Made by a program: the position numbers and the translations under genes. Below, piece after piece: positions 9,840 to 18,235 of a stretch of 64,000 bases of DNA. The stretch is from contig NZ_CP108080.1 of assembly GCF_036181745.1 (NCBI RefSeq), positions 2,604,001 through 2,668,000 on the forward strand. Direction: 5' to 3'. The stretch is from Streptomyces sp. NBC_00259. Its GTDB lineage: Bacteria > Actinomycetota > Actinomycetes > Streptomycetales > Streptomycetaceae. The notes under the pieces are model-generated. The model did not search any database. It had not been told where the DNA came from and was given only the letters and a program-made list of their open reading frames with translations. How positions within the stretch are numbered: position 1 is the stretch's first letter; every line of letters begins with the position of its first letter.

Positions 9840-10457
9840 TCAGGCGCCGGTGCCGCCGCCGCCCGGAACGCCCGAGGCGGCGGAGATGATCTCGTCGATG
9901 AGCCCGTAGTCCTTGGCCTCCTCGGCCGTGAACCAGCGGTCGCGGTCGCCGTCGCGGATGATCGTCTCGACGGTCTGGCCGGAGTGGCGGGCGGTGATCT
10001 CGGCCATGCGCTGCTTGGTGCGCAGAAGGTACTCGGCCTGGATCTTGATGTCCGAGGCCGTACCGCCGATACCGGCCGAGCCCTGGTGCATCAGGATGTC
10101 GGTGTGCGGCAGTGCGAAGCGCTTGCCCGTGGCGCCGCCGGTGAGCAGGAACTGGCCCATGGAGGCGGCCATGCCCATGCCGATGGTGACGACGTCGTTC
10201 GGGATGTACTGCATGGTGTCGTAGATGGCCATGCCGGCCGTCACCGAGCCACCGGGGCTGTTGATGTAGAGGTAGATGTCCTTCTCCGGATCTGCGGCCA
10301 GGAGAAGGAGCTGCGCAGTGATCTTGTTGGCAATGTCGTCGTCGACCTGCTGGCCCAGGAAGATGATGCGCTCGCCGAGCAGCCGGCTGTAGACCTGGTC
10401 GCCGAGGCCTCCACCGATGGACGGCTCACCGGCGGCGTTAGGCATCAGAATCGTCAC
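9840..10457 (-). CDS. clpP1: ATP-dependent Clp protease proteolytic subunit 1
   Basis: Partner of ClpP2. The active-site serine lies in [11 protein letters not shown] and the histidine in [10 protein letters not shown], with the [17 protein letters not shown] segment near the C terminus. The open frame extends upstream to 10637, but I choose GTG 10457 (protein begins [13 protein letters not shown], 205 residues) because AGGTGG lies about 6 bases before it and [18 protein letters not shown] is the conserved beginning I recall. ATG 10445 and ATG 10574 are alternatives. A putative ClgR operator lies about 165 bp upstream. Confidence 0.93.
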   Translation of the reverse strand: MTILMPNAAGEPSIGGGLGDQVYSRLLGERIIFLGQQVDDDIANKITAQLLLLAADPEKDIYLYINSPGGSVTAGMAIYDTMQYIPNDVVTIGMGMAASMGQFLLTGGATGKRFALPHTDILMHQGSAGIGGTASDIKIQAEYLLRTKQRMAEITARHSGQTVETIIRDGDRDRWFTAEEAKDYGLIDEIISAASGVPGGGGTGA

Positions 10458-10620
10458 GTAATCCACCTGCTCGTCTCTGACGGCTGTGGCCGTCTCAGCG
10501 TTCTGGAACCTGGGGGCGGGAAATCCCCGCTGGCGGGTACTCCCGGGCGGGTAATCCCCCGCCCTCGTACTCATGGACCCTAACGCGCTGGTGGGCGGGC
10601 GCCATCCCGGTTCCCGAACT

Positions 10621-10634
10621 GTTCGCTCGGAGCG
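10621..10634 (-). promoter_or_regulatory. Putative ClgR operator upstream of clpP1
   Basis: GTTCGC-N5-GCG occurs here and matches the ClgR motif I recall for Streptomyces clpP1 promoters, where ClgR activates the operon. Its position in the clpP1 upstream region supports the longer 5' leader and the downstream GTG start. It is a motif match only. Confidence 0.55.
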
Positions 10635-10681
10635 CAAGCTAGGGGGCGCGCGCCAGTACGAATACGCCCGCCGACGGGGCG

Positions 10682-10737
10682 CCCGTACGCCGACGGGCCC
10701 GGCCTCGCGCGGTGCGCGGCCGGGCCCGTCGTACGGG
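10682..10737. terminator. Terminator after tig
   Basis: A 14-bp perfect inner stem (10691-10704 with 10718-10731) is extended outward by CCCGTAC/GTACGGG. It lies between the tig stop and the clpP1 promoter. Confidence 0.85.
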
Positions 10738-10786
10738 TTCAGCGCGGGGCTCGGGCTCCCCGGTGGACCGGGGGACCCGACGAGGC

Positions 10787-12169
10787 TCAGGCCTCGGTCT
10801 TGTCCTCGTCGCCGGTGGCCGCGGCGGCGCCCTCGGCGGCCTCCTCGGCCTCGTCCTCGTCGTCGCTCATGTCGACGATCTCACCCTTGGTGTCCTTGAC
10901 CGTGGAGGCCTCGACGACGACGGCGAGCGCCTTGCCGCGGGCCACCTCGCCGACGAGCATCGGCACCTGGCCGCCCTCGACGACCGCCTGGGCGAACTGG
11001 TCGGGGGACATGCCGGAGGAAGCGGCGCGGCGCATGAGGTGCTCGGTGAGCTCCTCCTGGCTGACGTTGAGCTTCTCCTTGTTGACCAGCTCGTCGAGGA
11101 CGAACTGGGTCTTGATGCCCTTGACCGCCTGCTCCTTGGTCTCGGCGACGAACTCTTCCTCGGTCTTGCCCTGGATCTCCAGGTACTTGGCGAGGTCGAG
11201 GCCCATCTGGCCGAGCTGGTGGTGCTCCAGGTTGTGCTTGCGTGTGTTGATCTCGTCCTCGAGGAGCTTCTCGGGGATCGGGACCTCGACCAGCTCCAGG
11301 AGCTTCTCCAGGACGCGCTCCTGGGCCTGGGTGGCCTGGTCGTACTGCTTCATGTTCTCGAGGCGCTTGCGGCTGTCGGCCTTGAGCTCGTCGAGGGTGT
11401 CGAACTCGCTCGCCATCTGCGCGAACTCGTCGTCCAGCTCGGGGAGCTCACGGGCGGCGACCTGGGTGACCTTGACGGAGACCTCGGCGTCCTTGCCCTC
11501 GGCGGAGCCGCCCTTCAGCTGCGAGGTGAAGGTGGCCTCGCCGCCGGCCTCCAGGCCGGTGACGGCCTCGTCGATGCCCTCGAGGAGCTCTCCGGAGCCG
11601 ATCGTGTACTGCACGCCCTCGGCGACGCCGTCCGCGAGGACCTCGCCGTCGACCTTGGCCTCCAGGTCGATCGTCACGACGTCACCCTCGGTGGCGGCGC
11701 GCTCGACCGGGGAGGTGGAGGCGAAGCGGGTGCGGAGCTGCTCGACCGACTTCTCGACGTCCTCGTCGCTGACCTCGATCTCGTCGACCTCGACCTCGAT
11801 GCCGGAGTAGTCCGGGATCTCGATCGCCGGACGGACGTCGACCTCGGCGGTGAAGTTCAGCGTCTCGCCGTCCTTCAGCTCCGTGATGTCGACCTCGGGC
11901 TGGCCGAGCGGATTGATCTCCGCCTCGTTGACCGCCTCGGTGTAGAACTTCGGAAGCGCGTCGTTGACGGCCTCCTCCAGCACCGCACCGCGGCCGAACC
12001 GCTGGTCGATGACCCGGGCCGGGACCTTGCCCTTGCGGAAGCCCTTGACCGTGACCTGCTGGTTGATCTTCTTGTACGCCGCGTCGAGGCTGTCCTTGAG
12101 CTCCTCGAAGGGCACCTCGACAGTGAGCCGAACCCGGGTCGGGTTCAGGGTCTCCACGGCGCTCTTCAC
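10787..12169 (-). CDS. tig: Trigger factor, ribosome-associated chaperone
   Basis: Peptidyl-prolyl isomerase and holdase that binds nascent chains at the ribosome exit. The 460-residue protein shows the ribosome-docking signature in the N-terminal domain (GFRKGKVP), a central FKBP-type PPIase domain ([15 protein letters not shown]... [15 protein letters not shown]), a helical C-terminal domain and a long acidic Streptomyces-type tail ([12 protein letters not shown]...). I start it at GTG 12169 ([13 protein letters not shown]) behind a strong AAGGAGA; the longer frame to 12229 lacks support. It precedes clpP1 on the same strand but is separated by a terminator. Confidence 0.96.
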   Translation of the reverse strand: MKSAVETLNPTRVRLTVEVPFEELKDSLDAAYKKINQQVTVKGFRKGKVPARVIDQRFGRGAVLEEAVNDALPKFYTEAVNEAEINPLGQPEVDITELKDGETLNFTAEVDVRPAIEIPDYSGIEVEVDEIEVSDEDVEKSVEQLRTRFASTSPVERAATEGDVVTIDLEAKVDGEVLADGVAEGVQYTIGSGELLEGIDEAVTGLEAGGEATFTSQLKGGSAEGKDAEVSVKVTQVAARELPELDDEFAQMASEFDTLDELKADSRKRLENMKQYDQATQAQERVLEKLLELVEVPIPEKLLEDEINTRKHNLEHHQLGQMGLDLAKYLEIQGKTEEEFVAETKEQAVKGIKTQFVLDELVNKEKLNVSQEELTEHLMRRAASSGMSPDQFAQAVVEGGQVPMLVGEVARGKALAVVVEASTVKDTKGEIVDMSDDEDEAEEAAEGAAAATGDEDKTEA

Positions 12170-12375
12170 GGTTCGGTCTCCTTGGTGGCTGAATACTGGG
12201 GTTCTGCTGGGCCCACCACGACGGCTCACTACGACAGTGACTCCGGTGGCGGCTCAGCGGATCGTGCCCGGCTCTTCAGACACTCGTCAGACACACGGGC
12301 ACACAGATTGCATAGTAACCGCAAGCAGGATGAGCCCCACAATGCGATCTTGGTGCGGGTGTGATCGTGACTCGT

Positions 12376-12452
12376 TGGTCGGGGTGGCGGGATTTGAACC
12401 CACGGCCTTCCGCTCCCAAAGCGGACGCGCTACCAAGCTGCGCCACACCCCG
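12376..12452 (-). tRNA. tRNA-Pro (TGG)
   Basis: A 77-nt cloverleaf on the minus strand. The acceptor stem is CGGGGTG/CACCCCG, the anticodon loop TTTGGGA gives anticodon TGG, and the T-loop TTCAAAT is standard. The 3' CCA appears to be encoded (12378-12376). It lies upstream of tig on the same strand. Confidence 0.97.
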
Positions 12453-12618
12453 TCGGTGCGACACGTAGGGTACATGCCCACAGGCAGTGGTCAGGTCCCT
12501 TTGTCAGCGCGCACACGACGCCGACCCACGACGCACACAATGCGGTGTGCGACGAAGGGCGGAGACCCGCTACGATGCTCTTCGTGCCGCAGCCTTCACG
12601 ACCTGTGGCGCGGTCCTC

Positions 12619-12689
12619 GCGGGCGTAGCTCAATGGTAGAGCCCTAGTCTTCCAAACTAGCTACGCGGGTTCGATTCCCGTCGCCCGCT
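12619..12689 (+). tRNA. tRNA-Gly (TCC), integration target
   Basis: A 71-nt cloverleaf with acceptor GCGGGCG/CGCCCGC, anticodon loop CTTCCAA giving TCC, and T-loop TTCGATT. The CCA is not encoded. Its 3' half from the anticodon stem on is part of the 103-bp direct repeat bounding the integrated element, so this intact copy has a 3' end contributed by the element. A terminator hairpin follows at 12700-12738. Confidence 0.97.
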
Positions 12690-12749
12690 CTTGATGGCTC
12701 AGGGCCAGGTCAGAGGTCAGTTCCTCTGCCTGGCCCTGATGCGTTTCCG
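12647..12749 (+). repeat. Left attachment repeat (tRNA-Gly end)
   Basis: A 103-bp sequence perfectly repeated at 18795-18897. It begins in the anticodon stem-loop of tRNA-Gly, covers the rest of the tRNA and extends 60 bp beyond it through the tRNA terminator. Typical of tyrosine-recombinase att sites overlapping tRNA 3' ends. Confidence 0.95.
12700..12738 (+). terminator. tRNA-Gly terminator inside the att repeat
   Basis: CAGGGCCAGG pairs with CCTGGCCCTG, and the inner CAGAGG pairs with CCTCTG, giving a bulged stem of about 16 bp. A second copy is at 18848-18886 inside the right repeat, so integration restores both the tRNA end and its terminator. Confidence 0.8.
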
Positions 12750-12763
12750 ATCTTCGATCCGGC

Positions 12764-13903
12764 CTATGTGCCCGCTGCGTGCCCCTTCCGGCCGGGATCT
12801 TGCTTGCGAGCCTGCTCGACGACCGCGCTCACGGCCTGGCCGATCAGGCGCTCTCGCTCAGCCGTGGCGTGCTGGTAGACCAGTGCGGCGCGGGCGGTGC
12901 TGTGACCCATCCTGGTCATCAGTTCGCGCGTACTGGCGCCGGTCGCCGCAGCGAGGGTGTTTCCCGTGTGGCGGAGATCATGGAAGTGCAAGCCCTTGAT
13001 CCCGGCCTGGCCACACGCCTTGCGCCACACCTTGTTGAAGTGGTTCCGGCGCGGCGTCGCCTTCTTGGCCCCGATGAATACGCGTCCGTCAGGGCCCGCC
13101 TCGGCATAGATCGCCAGGTGCGTGATCAGGTCGGTCACGATCACTTCCGGGATCGCAACGGTGCGCTTGCCCGCAGCGCTCTTGGGCTCCTTCAACATGC
13201 GCTTGCCGCTGTGCAGTTCGGCGACGTTCCGGCGAACGCGTAAGGTACCGGCATCGAGGTCGAGATCACGGCGGTGCAGGCCGATCAGCTCGCCCCAGCG
13301 GAGCCCCGTGAACGCCGCCAGAAGGACGAGTGCCCGGTACCGGGGCTGTATCGCCCTCGCGACGGCATAGACCTCCTGGACCGTTGCCGTGGGTCGCTCA
13401 GGAGTGGGAGCGACGCTCGCGCCCTTGACCCGGCAGGGGTTCCGCCTGATCAGCCGGTCCTCGACAGCGGTCATCAGCACGGCCCGCAGCAGCGCGTACG
13501 ACTTGGCGACTGAAGAAGCGCCGGCGCCCGCGTCCAATCGTGCGACTCGCCAGGCCCGGACCATGGCCGGGGTGATGTCGGCCAGCGCAGCACTGCCGAA
13601 CGTCGGCACGAGGTGATTCCGCAGGAGCGACCGGTAGAGGTCGGCCGTCGAAAGGCTGATGCCCCGCTCGGTGATCCACGTCGCGGCGTACACGCCGAAG
13701 GACACCTTGGCCGCGTCGGGATCGGTCCAGTCCCCCGCCCGCAGCTCGGATTGCTTGTCGGCCAGCCAGTCATCCGCCTCGCGCTTCGTGCGGAAGGTGT
13801 GCGGGGCCGGGCGGTCGATGCCATCGAGCCCGAGGTAGCGAGCCTGATACCGGCCGGACGCCAGCTTTCGTACGCGGCCGAACGACCGCTTCTTGCCCGC
13901 CAT
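12764..13903 (-). CDS. int: Tyrosine site-specific integrase
   Basis: Catalyses recombination between the element and the tRNA-Gly attachment site. The 379-residue protein has an AP2-like arm-binding N terminus, a SAM-like core-binding domain (about residues 65-155) and a catalytic domain with the conserved set Arg202 (TGLRWGEL), HDLRH at 308-312, His334 and the nucleophile Tyr343 (ALVYQHAT). The gene ends 15 bp beyond the left repeat. Its ATG overlaps the xis stop (ATGA arrangement), indicating translational coupling. Confidence 0.95.
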   Translation of the reverse strand: MAGKKRSFGRVRKLASGRYQARYLGLDGIDRPAPHTFRTKREADDWLADKQSELRAGDWTDPDAAKVSFGVYAATWITERGISLSTADLYRSLLRNHLVPTFGSAALADITPAMVRAWRVARLDAGAGASSVAKSYALLRAVLMTAVEDRLIRRNPCRVKGASVAPTPERPTATVQEVYAVARAIQPRYRALVLLAAFTGLRWGELIGLHRRDLDLDAGTLRVRRNVAELHSGKRMLKEPKSAAGKRTVAIPEVIVTDLITHLAIYAEAGPDGRVFIGAKKATPRRNHFNKVWRKACGQAGIKGLHFHDLRHTGNTLAAATGASTRELMTRMGHSTARAALVYQHATAERERLIGQAVSAVVEQARKQDPGRKGHAAGT

Positions 13904-14106
13904 CAGGCCACGCTCCGCAGCTGTCGTCGGACGGACGGCGCAACCGTGTTGGCCTCGATGTAGGCCACGACCGCCCGTTCGGGGATGCGGACGTGTCGAC
14001 CGACCTTGACGTACTCGATCCGGCGTTCCTCTATCAGTCGCCGGGGGAACCGGACGGTGGTGCCGAGCAGTTCGGCAACTTGGTCAACGGTGAGCAGTCG
14101 ATCCAT
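13903..14106 (-). CDS. xis: Excisionase (MerR-like winged helix)
   Basis: A 67-residue DNA-binding protein with LLTVDQVAELLGTT...RRIEYVKVGRHVRIPERAVVAYIE, the excisionase/MerR-type helix-turn-helix wing seen in pSAM2 Xis. It would bias Int toward excision. I start it at ATG 14106, with GGGGGAG 8 bases upstream; two GTG codons 6 and 9 bp further upstream are alternatives. It starts 2 nt after the rep stop and overlaps the int start, so rep-xis-int look translationally coupled. Confidence 0.9.
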   Translation of the reverse strand: MDRLLTVDQVAELLGTTVRFPRRLIEERRIEYVKVGRHVRIPERAVVAYIEANTVAPSVRRQLRSVA

Positions 14107-14108
14107 GG

Positions 14109-15551
14109 TCACCACTCCCCCGTGGTGTCGAAAGCTTCGAGTTCAGCGCGGGACTCGCGTGCCAGTTGGCGGTTCTGTTTGATCTCTTGGGCGATGGTCT
14201 CGGCGAGCCAGGATTCGCCGGGGGTGTGTCCTTGTCCGGCGTACTCCCAGTGCGCGATCACGAGGGTGGTGTCCTCTGTGTCCTCGTCGTCCTGGTCGAG
14301 GCCAGGCAGGCCCTTCTCACGGCGTTCCTGTTGGGCGCGCCAGTCGGCTCGTGCTCCTCGGAGGGCTCCGAGGGTTGTGGAGTAGCGGGGCGTCTTGGTG
14401 GAGAAGTGGCCGCGGAAGCCGAGCATGTGGGACCAGTGCGCCAGCAGCCGATCTGGATAGTCCGCATCCAGGCCCCAGCAGGCTTCGATCAGGCGCCGGG
14501 TGTGATCGGGCAGGCCCGGGTGAAGGTCGAGTTCCCGGAGCTCCCCGATACGGCGGTCGAGGGTGCCAGTGGTCTCTGCTGCCTTGGTGGCGTACTTGGC
14601 GACGTAGGAGCCCACGGCCCGTTCACTGACATCGGCCCGGCCTTCGAGAGACCCGATGGGCTGGACGTCGATCTGTGTTCCCCAGCGCAGGGTCCGGGCG
14701 GGGAATCGGCCGGCGGCCCGGACGGGGACCGTGGCGCGTGCGGCGGCGGCCTGGATCGCGTCGTCGAGGAGTTCGACGGTGGCCCAGGCCGGGGCTGGGG
14801 TGTCGGGCCCGTCTGGTCCGTCGATGCGAATGACCGCATGGAAGTGGACCGCGCCGCGCTTTTGGAACTCGGCGACCTTGCCGAACGAGACCCTGGCCAC
14901 TTCCTTGCAGGCAGCCTGCGTGAGTCCGGCGCGGGCAGCGACTTCCCGGCGCAGGTAGATGGTGAAGCGTTGCCACAGCTGCCCGGCGTGGTTGTTCCAC
15001 AGCACGGCCCCGGCGTAGTCGTAGCGCTCGGGGTTGATCGCCGTACCGAGGGCGGGATCGTCGTCCTGGTGCTGGACGCCGCAGCGGCAGCGGCCGGAGT
15101 CGGGGCGGTTGTGGACCGGGCCGAATGAGGGGGCGGTGAGGGTGGTGAACACGCGGGGCTGTTCGGCCACGGTGTCGGGGATGCCCTTGCCGCCGACGAG
15201 CCCGGACATGATCAGGTGGTAGGTGTCCCCGGCGTAGGTCCAGGCGCAGGACGGGCAGCGCGAGGCGCGGCGGTTGCCGCAGGCTATCCGCAGCCGTCCA
15301 CCCGGCTCGCCGCTCGTGGAGTACTCGAAGAACTCCCCTGTGCGCGTATCCACTGTGCGGGAGTGGCCGGACAGGTGGATCGGCTGGGCACAGCCGCCCG
15401 TGCGTCGGATCTGTTCCTTCCAGCGCTCGAAGCGGGGCGAGTTGGCCACCCGCAGCATGTCGACCAGGACCATCGGGGCAACGCCCACGGCAGCCGCGGT
15501 GTCAGCCACGGCCGCCGAGGACGGAACGGTGTGCGTCACGCGATCACCCAC
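14109..15551 (-). CDS. Rolling-circle replication initiator (RepSA-like, HUH)
   Basis: A 480-residue replication initiator of the pSAM2 RepSA type. It has the HUH metal-binding motif HFH at residues 236-238 (RGAVHFHAVIR), a downstream tyrosine motif VGSYVAKYATK (Tyr316 and Tyr320) expected to make the 5'-phosphotyrosine nick, and upstream cysteine pairs (CGNRRASRCPSC at about 91-102; CRCG at about 155-158) likely binding zinc. It would nick a double-strand origin and drive rolling-circle replication of the excised element. It overlaps the upstream gene by 16 bp. Confidence 0.9.
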   Translation of the reverse strand: MGDRVTHTVPSSAAVADTAAAVGVAPMVLVDMLRVANSPRFERWKEQIRRTGGCAQPIHLSGHSRTVDTRTGEFFEYSTSGEPGGRLRIACGNRRASRCPSCAWTYAGDTYHLIMSGLVGGKGIPDTVAEQPRVFTTLTAPSFGPVHNRPDSGRCRCGVQHQDDDPALGTAINPERYDYAGAVLWNNHAGQLWQRFTIYLRREVAARAGLTQAACKEVARVSFGKVAEFQKRGAVHFHAVIRIDGPDGPDTPAPAWATVELLDDAIQAAAARATVPVRAAGRFPARTLRWGTQIDVQPIGSLEGRADVSERAVGSYVAKYATKAAETTGTLDRRIGELRELDLHPGLPDHTRRLIEACWGLDADYPDRLLAHWSHMLGFRGHFSTKTPRYSTTLGALRGARADWRAQQERREKGLPGLDQDDEDTEDTTLVIAHWEYAGQGHTPGESWLAETIAQEIKQNRQLARESRAELEAFDTTGEW

Positions 15552-16090
15552 TTCGCCGGGTAGGCGGACCCGAGGGCGTGCGGGTTGTGGCCGGGGCAGT
15601 TCATCGCGTACTCGGTGGTCGGGTCGTCGGCGTCGTCACGGTCGCGGATCCAGCCCGATCCGTAGCACCGGCAGTTCCCCTCCACCCCCGGACGATCGCC
15701 CCGCTCCATCGCAGCGCCCGACATCCCCAGGCCCGCGAAGCACGTGACCAAGCCAGCCATGCGCTCCGCCTTCTCGAAGCGGCCACCGTCCGGGAAGCGG
15801 AGCGCATGCGCCCGCTGCTGATCAGCAGTGGTCAGATCAGCGAGGCACAGCAGCCGGTAGCCGTAGGCATACGCGGCCGAGCGGTACAGCTCACCGAGAC
15901 GGAGCCGAGCCGCACCCTGCACGATCCACGCACAGAGCTGGGAGTAGTCACGACCCCTCTGGCGGTAGCCGGTCGGCATGTCCGAGGCGTAGAGCGCGAC
16001 CGCCCGTTCGCAGTTCGACAGATCCCGGACGGAGACAGACACCGGGACGAGAGGGGCCGCAGCGTGCGCAGCGGTGAGCGTCGCAGGCAT
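15536..16090 (-). CDS. Unknown protein upstream of rep in the element
   Basis: A 184-residue protein I do not recognise. It begins with an Ala/Val-rich segment, has a helical middle (RDLSNCERAVALYASDMPTGYRQRGRDYSQLC) and ends in a cysteine-containing tail (NCRCYGSGWIRDRDD... MNCPGHNPH) that could bind a metal. The start ATG 16090 is preceded by GAAGGGAA. It is first in the coupled operon unknown-rep-xis-int and faces a palindrome-rich promoter region shared with the GntR-type regulator. Position suggests a role in replication or its control, but that is inference. Confidence 0.75.
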   Translation of the reverse strand: MPATLTAAHAAAPLVPVSVSVRDLSNCERAVALYASDMPTGYRQRGRDYSQLCAWIVQGAARLRLGELYRSAAYAYGYRLLCLADLTTADQQRAHALRFPDGGRFEKAERMAGLVTCFAGLGMSGAAMERGDRPGVEGNCRCYGSGWIRDRDDADDPTTEYAMNCPGHNPHALGSAYPAKWVIA

Positions 16091-16184
16091 GATGGAAGTT
16101 CCCTTCGTGGGACGAAGGAGGGCGGCGGACTGCTTGGCGGTAGATGCGTCGCCCTCCGGGTTTTGCGGCCGGTGACAGCCACAT

Positions 16185-16248
16185 GACATAGCTTGCTATA
16201 GAGCAAGGTAGAGCACAAGAGGTGGCGCGGCATAGGCTGTGCTATGTC
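16185..16248. promoter_or_regulatory. Palindromic operator region of the element
   Basis: Between the divergent replication operon and the GntR-type gene are a 12-bp palindrome ATAGC-TT-GCTAT (16188-16199), a second site CATAG-N6-CTATG (16231-16246) and an outer GACATAGC/GCTATGTC pair (16185-16192 and 16241-16248). They are likely operators for the neighbouring KorSA-like repressor. Confidence 0.6.
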
Positions 16249-16271
16249 GCGCTAGTCGGTACGCTCGCCGC

Positions 16272-16637
16272 ATGACGGTTGAAGCCCACGACCCCAGGCC
16301 GAAGAAGGTCCAGATCGCCGACGCCTTGCGCGGTGAGATCGCAGCGCTCCCAGCGGGATACCGGCTCGCTTCACTGCGGGAGTTGGCGGAGCGGTTCAAG
16401 GTCACCACCGTGACCGTGGGAAGCGCGCTCAAGGTGCTTGCCGATGAAGGCGTGATCGTCTCGGTGCCGACGCGGGGGTACTTCGTACAGTCCCCGACGG
16501 GCACGAACGAGGCCGGGCAAGATGCCAGCGAGCCTGTTAACCGAGACGAGATCAACGCTATCCACTCCGAGATTCAGCAACTTGCCGCCCGAGTGGCCGA
16601 GTTGGAGAAGCGCGCCCAGTCCCCGAGCAGTGCCTGA
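16272..16637 (+). CDS. GntR-type regulator (KorSA-like)
   Basis: A 121-residue transcription factor. Residues 10-75 form a GntR winged helix (KVQIADALRGEIAALPAGYRLASLRELAERFKVTTVTVGSALKVLADEGVIVSVPTRGYFV pattern), followed by a linker and a short coiled coil (IHSEIQQLAARVAELEKRAQ) for dimerization; there is no effector domain. In pSAM2-type elements a small GntR repressor (KorSA) silences replication, and the divergent position over repeated palindromes suggests the same job. ATG 16272 is chosen over the upstream in-frame 16239 because the earlier residues overlap the operators. Confidence 0.88.
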   Translation: MTVEAHDPRPKKVQIADALRGEIAALPAGYRLASLRELAERFKVTTVTVGSALKVLADEGVIVSVPTRGYFVQSPTGTNEAGQDASEPVNRDEINAIHSEIQQLAARVAELEKRAQSPSSA

Positions 16638-16687
16638 CAGTGATCCACCATGCGGGCGGTGCGACCGGGTAACTAGGGACAGGCCTG

Positions 16688-16740
16688 GTGTCACTGGGGG
16701 ACAGCCTTGGTGCCAACCCCCTGTCACCCCCCGTGTCACC
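16688..16740. promoter_or_regulatory. Imperfect inverted repeat between the two element regulators
   Basis: A GGTGTCAC-TGGGGG-ACAG segment (16688-16705) is roughly mirrored by CTGTCACC-CCCC-GTGTCACC (16721-16740), with TGTCAC occurring three times. It could terminate the GntR-type gene or be an operator for the XRE/TPR gene. Confidence 0.4.
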
Positions 16741-16792
16741 AGCTCCTTGAGTGCCAGACTCGAAGGCAAGCACCCCGACGGGAGGGCAGCAC

Positions 16793-18025
16793 ATGAGCGA
16801 CGAACGGCCGGCATGGGCGCGACGGATCGCCTCAGAGCGAGAAGCCCGGCAGTGGTCACAAGCCGAAGTGGTTGCCGCCCTGCGCGCCCACGCTCCGAAG
16901 CCGCTGCCCGAGGGCTCCAGCATGGTCCGCCAGTGGAAGCGGTGGGAGTCCGGCGAGGTCATGCCGAGCGACTTCTACCAACCGATCATCGCGGCCACGT
17001 TCGGGACCGTCACGCATGCGATCTTCCCGGTAGCCGGGCAGCGGGACGGGAACGCCGAGATCGTCGCCGCCAGCGGCATGGAGACGCTGGACATCATCAG
17101 CAGGCTTCAAGCATCCGACGTCGACAACGCCACGCTTGACGCCCTCCGGATCACCACCGACCGGCTGTGCTCCGAGTACCCGTATCTGCCGAGCGGGCAG
17201 CTCGCCGCCGAGGGCAGGCAGTGGCTCAAGCGCGTTGCGGGGCTCCAGGCCCAGCGGCTCACCCTCGCGCAGCACCGGGAAGTACTCACCCTGTCAGGCT
17301 GGCTGGCACTCCTGATCGGATGCGTCGAGTACGACATGGGCGACCGGGCCGCAGCCGAGAGCACCCGGAAGGCAGCCCTGTCTTTAGCTCGTGAGTCCGG
17401 TAACCCGGAGATCTCCGGTTGGGCCCATGAGATGCGCGCGTGGTTCGCACTGACGACCGGTGACTACCGCGGAATCCTCGCGGCGTCCCAGGCCGGGACG
17501 GAGTCAGCTCCCTCGCATGGCGTGGCCGTGCAGCTCGCCGCCCAGGAGGCGAAGGGTTGGGCGAGGCTGGGTGACCGGCGACAGACCGAGGTGGCGTTGG
17601 ACCGAGGGCGCAAGCTCCTCGAAGGGATGCCGTACCCCGAGAACCTGGATCACCACTTTGTGGTGGACCCGGCGAAGTTCGACTTCTACGCGATGGACTG
17701 CTACCGGCTGCTCGGAGAGGACCGCTTCGCCGAGAACCTTGCCCACGAGGTGATCCGGGCGGGCACCGACTTCGATGGGTCCGAGCGATCACCGATGCGC
17801 ATGGCGGAGGCACGGATCACGCTCGGAGTGGTCGCAGCCAAGCAGGGCGACTTGGACCAGGCCGTGAACTACGGCGAGTGGGCGCTGAAGGGCGACCGGC
17901 AGTCGCTGCCGTCCCTGCTCATGGTCAGCCGCGAACTGGCGGCCATCGTGAACCGTGACTTCGCCAACGAGGCGACGGGCCGGGAGTATCTGGATCACCT
18001 GACCGCGCTGAGTCGCGCCAGCTAG
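16793..18025 (+). CDS. XRE-family regulator with TPR-like C-terminal domain
   Basis: A 410-residue protein. The N-terminal helix-turn-helix is about residues 8-75 (RRIASEREARQWSQAEVVAALR ... RQWKRWESGEVMPSDFYQP). The long C-terminal region consists of TPR-like helical repeats (e.g. AAESTRKAALSLARESGNPE; AVNYGEWALKGDR). Such HTH-TPR regulators abound in Streptomyces, some controlled by small peptides or ligands; no ligand is evident here. ATG 16793 follows GGAGGG at ideal spacing. Within the element it is the only large regulator and could control excision or host genes. Confidence 0.87.
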   Translation: MSDERPAWARRIASEREARQWSQAEVVAALRAHAPKPLPEGSSMVRQWKRWESGEVMPSDFYQPIIAATFGTVTHAIFPVAGQRDGNAEIVAASGMETLDIISRLQASDVDNATLDALRITTDRLCSEYPYLPSGQLAAEGRQWLKRVAGLQAQRLTLAQHREVLTLSGWLALLIGCVEYDMGDRAAAESTRKAALSLARESGNPEISGWAHEMRAWFALTTGDYRGILAASQAGTESAPSHGVAVQLAAQEAKGWARLGDRRQTEVALDRGRKLLEGMPYPENLDHHFVVDPAKFDFYAMDCYRLLGEDRFAENLAHEVIRAGTDFDGSERSPMRMAEARITLGVVAAKQGDLDQAVNYGEWALKGDRQSLPSLLMVSRELAAIVNRDFANEATGREYLDHLTALSRAS

Positions 18026-18235
18026 GCCTGTTACAGGTTTCTCTACCTCGATCAAGGCGGCTCGCTCCGCTCGCCGCGCGCGGCCCCGGCTCCAGCGCCG
18101 GGCCCCGACGCTCCTGTCTCCGCCCCGCTCCGGGCCCCGGCTCCGCCGGCCGCGCGGCTAGAGCGAGCACACCTGATGCGGTGGACGGTAGCCCGCTGTG
18201 GCTGGGGCGGTCGGCTCCGCGGCTTTAGGCAGCCA
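18026..18235. other. Gene-free GC-rich stretch in the element
   Basis: No coding signal stands out. The segment 18055-18165 is extremely GC-rich with repeated GGCTCC/GCTCCG-like short units and self-complementary pieces such as CGGCTCC...; it lies where pSAM2-like elements often carry replication or transfer loci. Confidence 0.45.

Noticed and set aside
12276..12481. Small minus-strand frames over tRNA-Pro
   Set aside because: They translate the tRNA gene itself and have no ribosome binding site.
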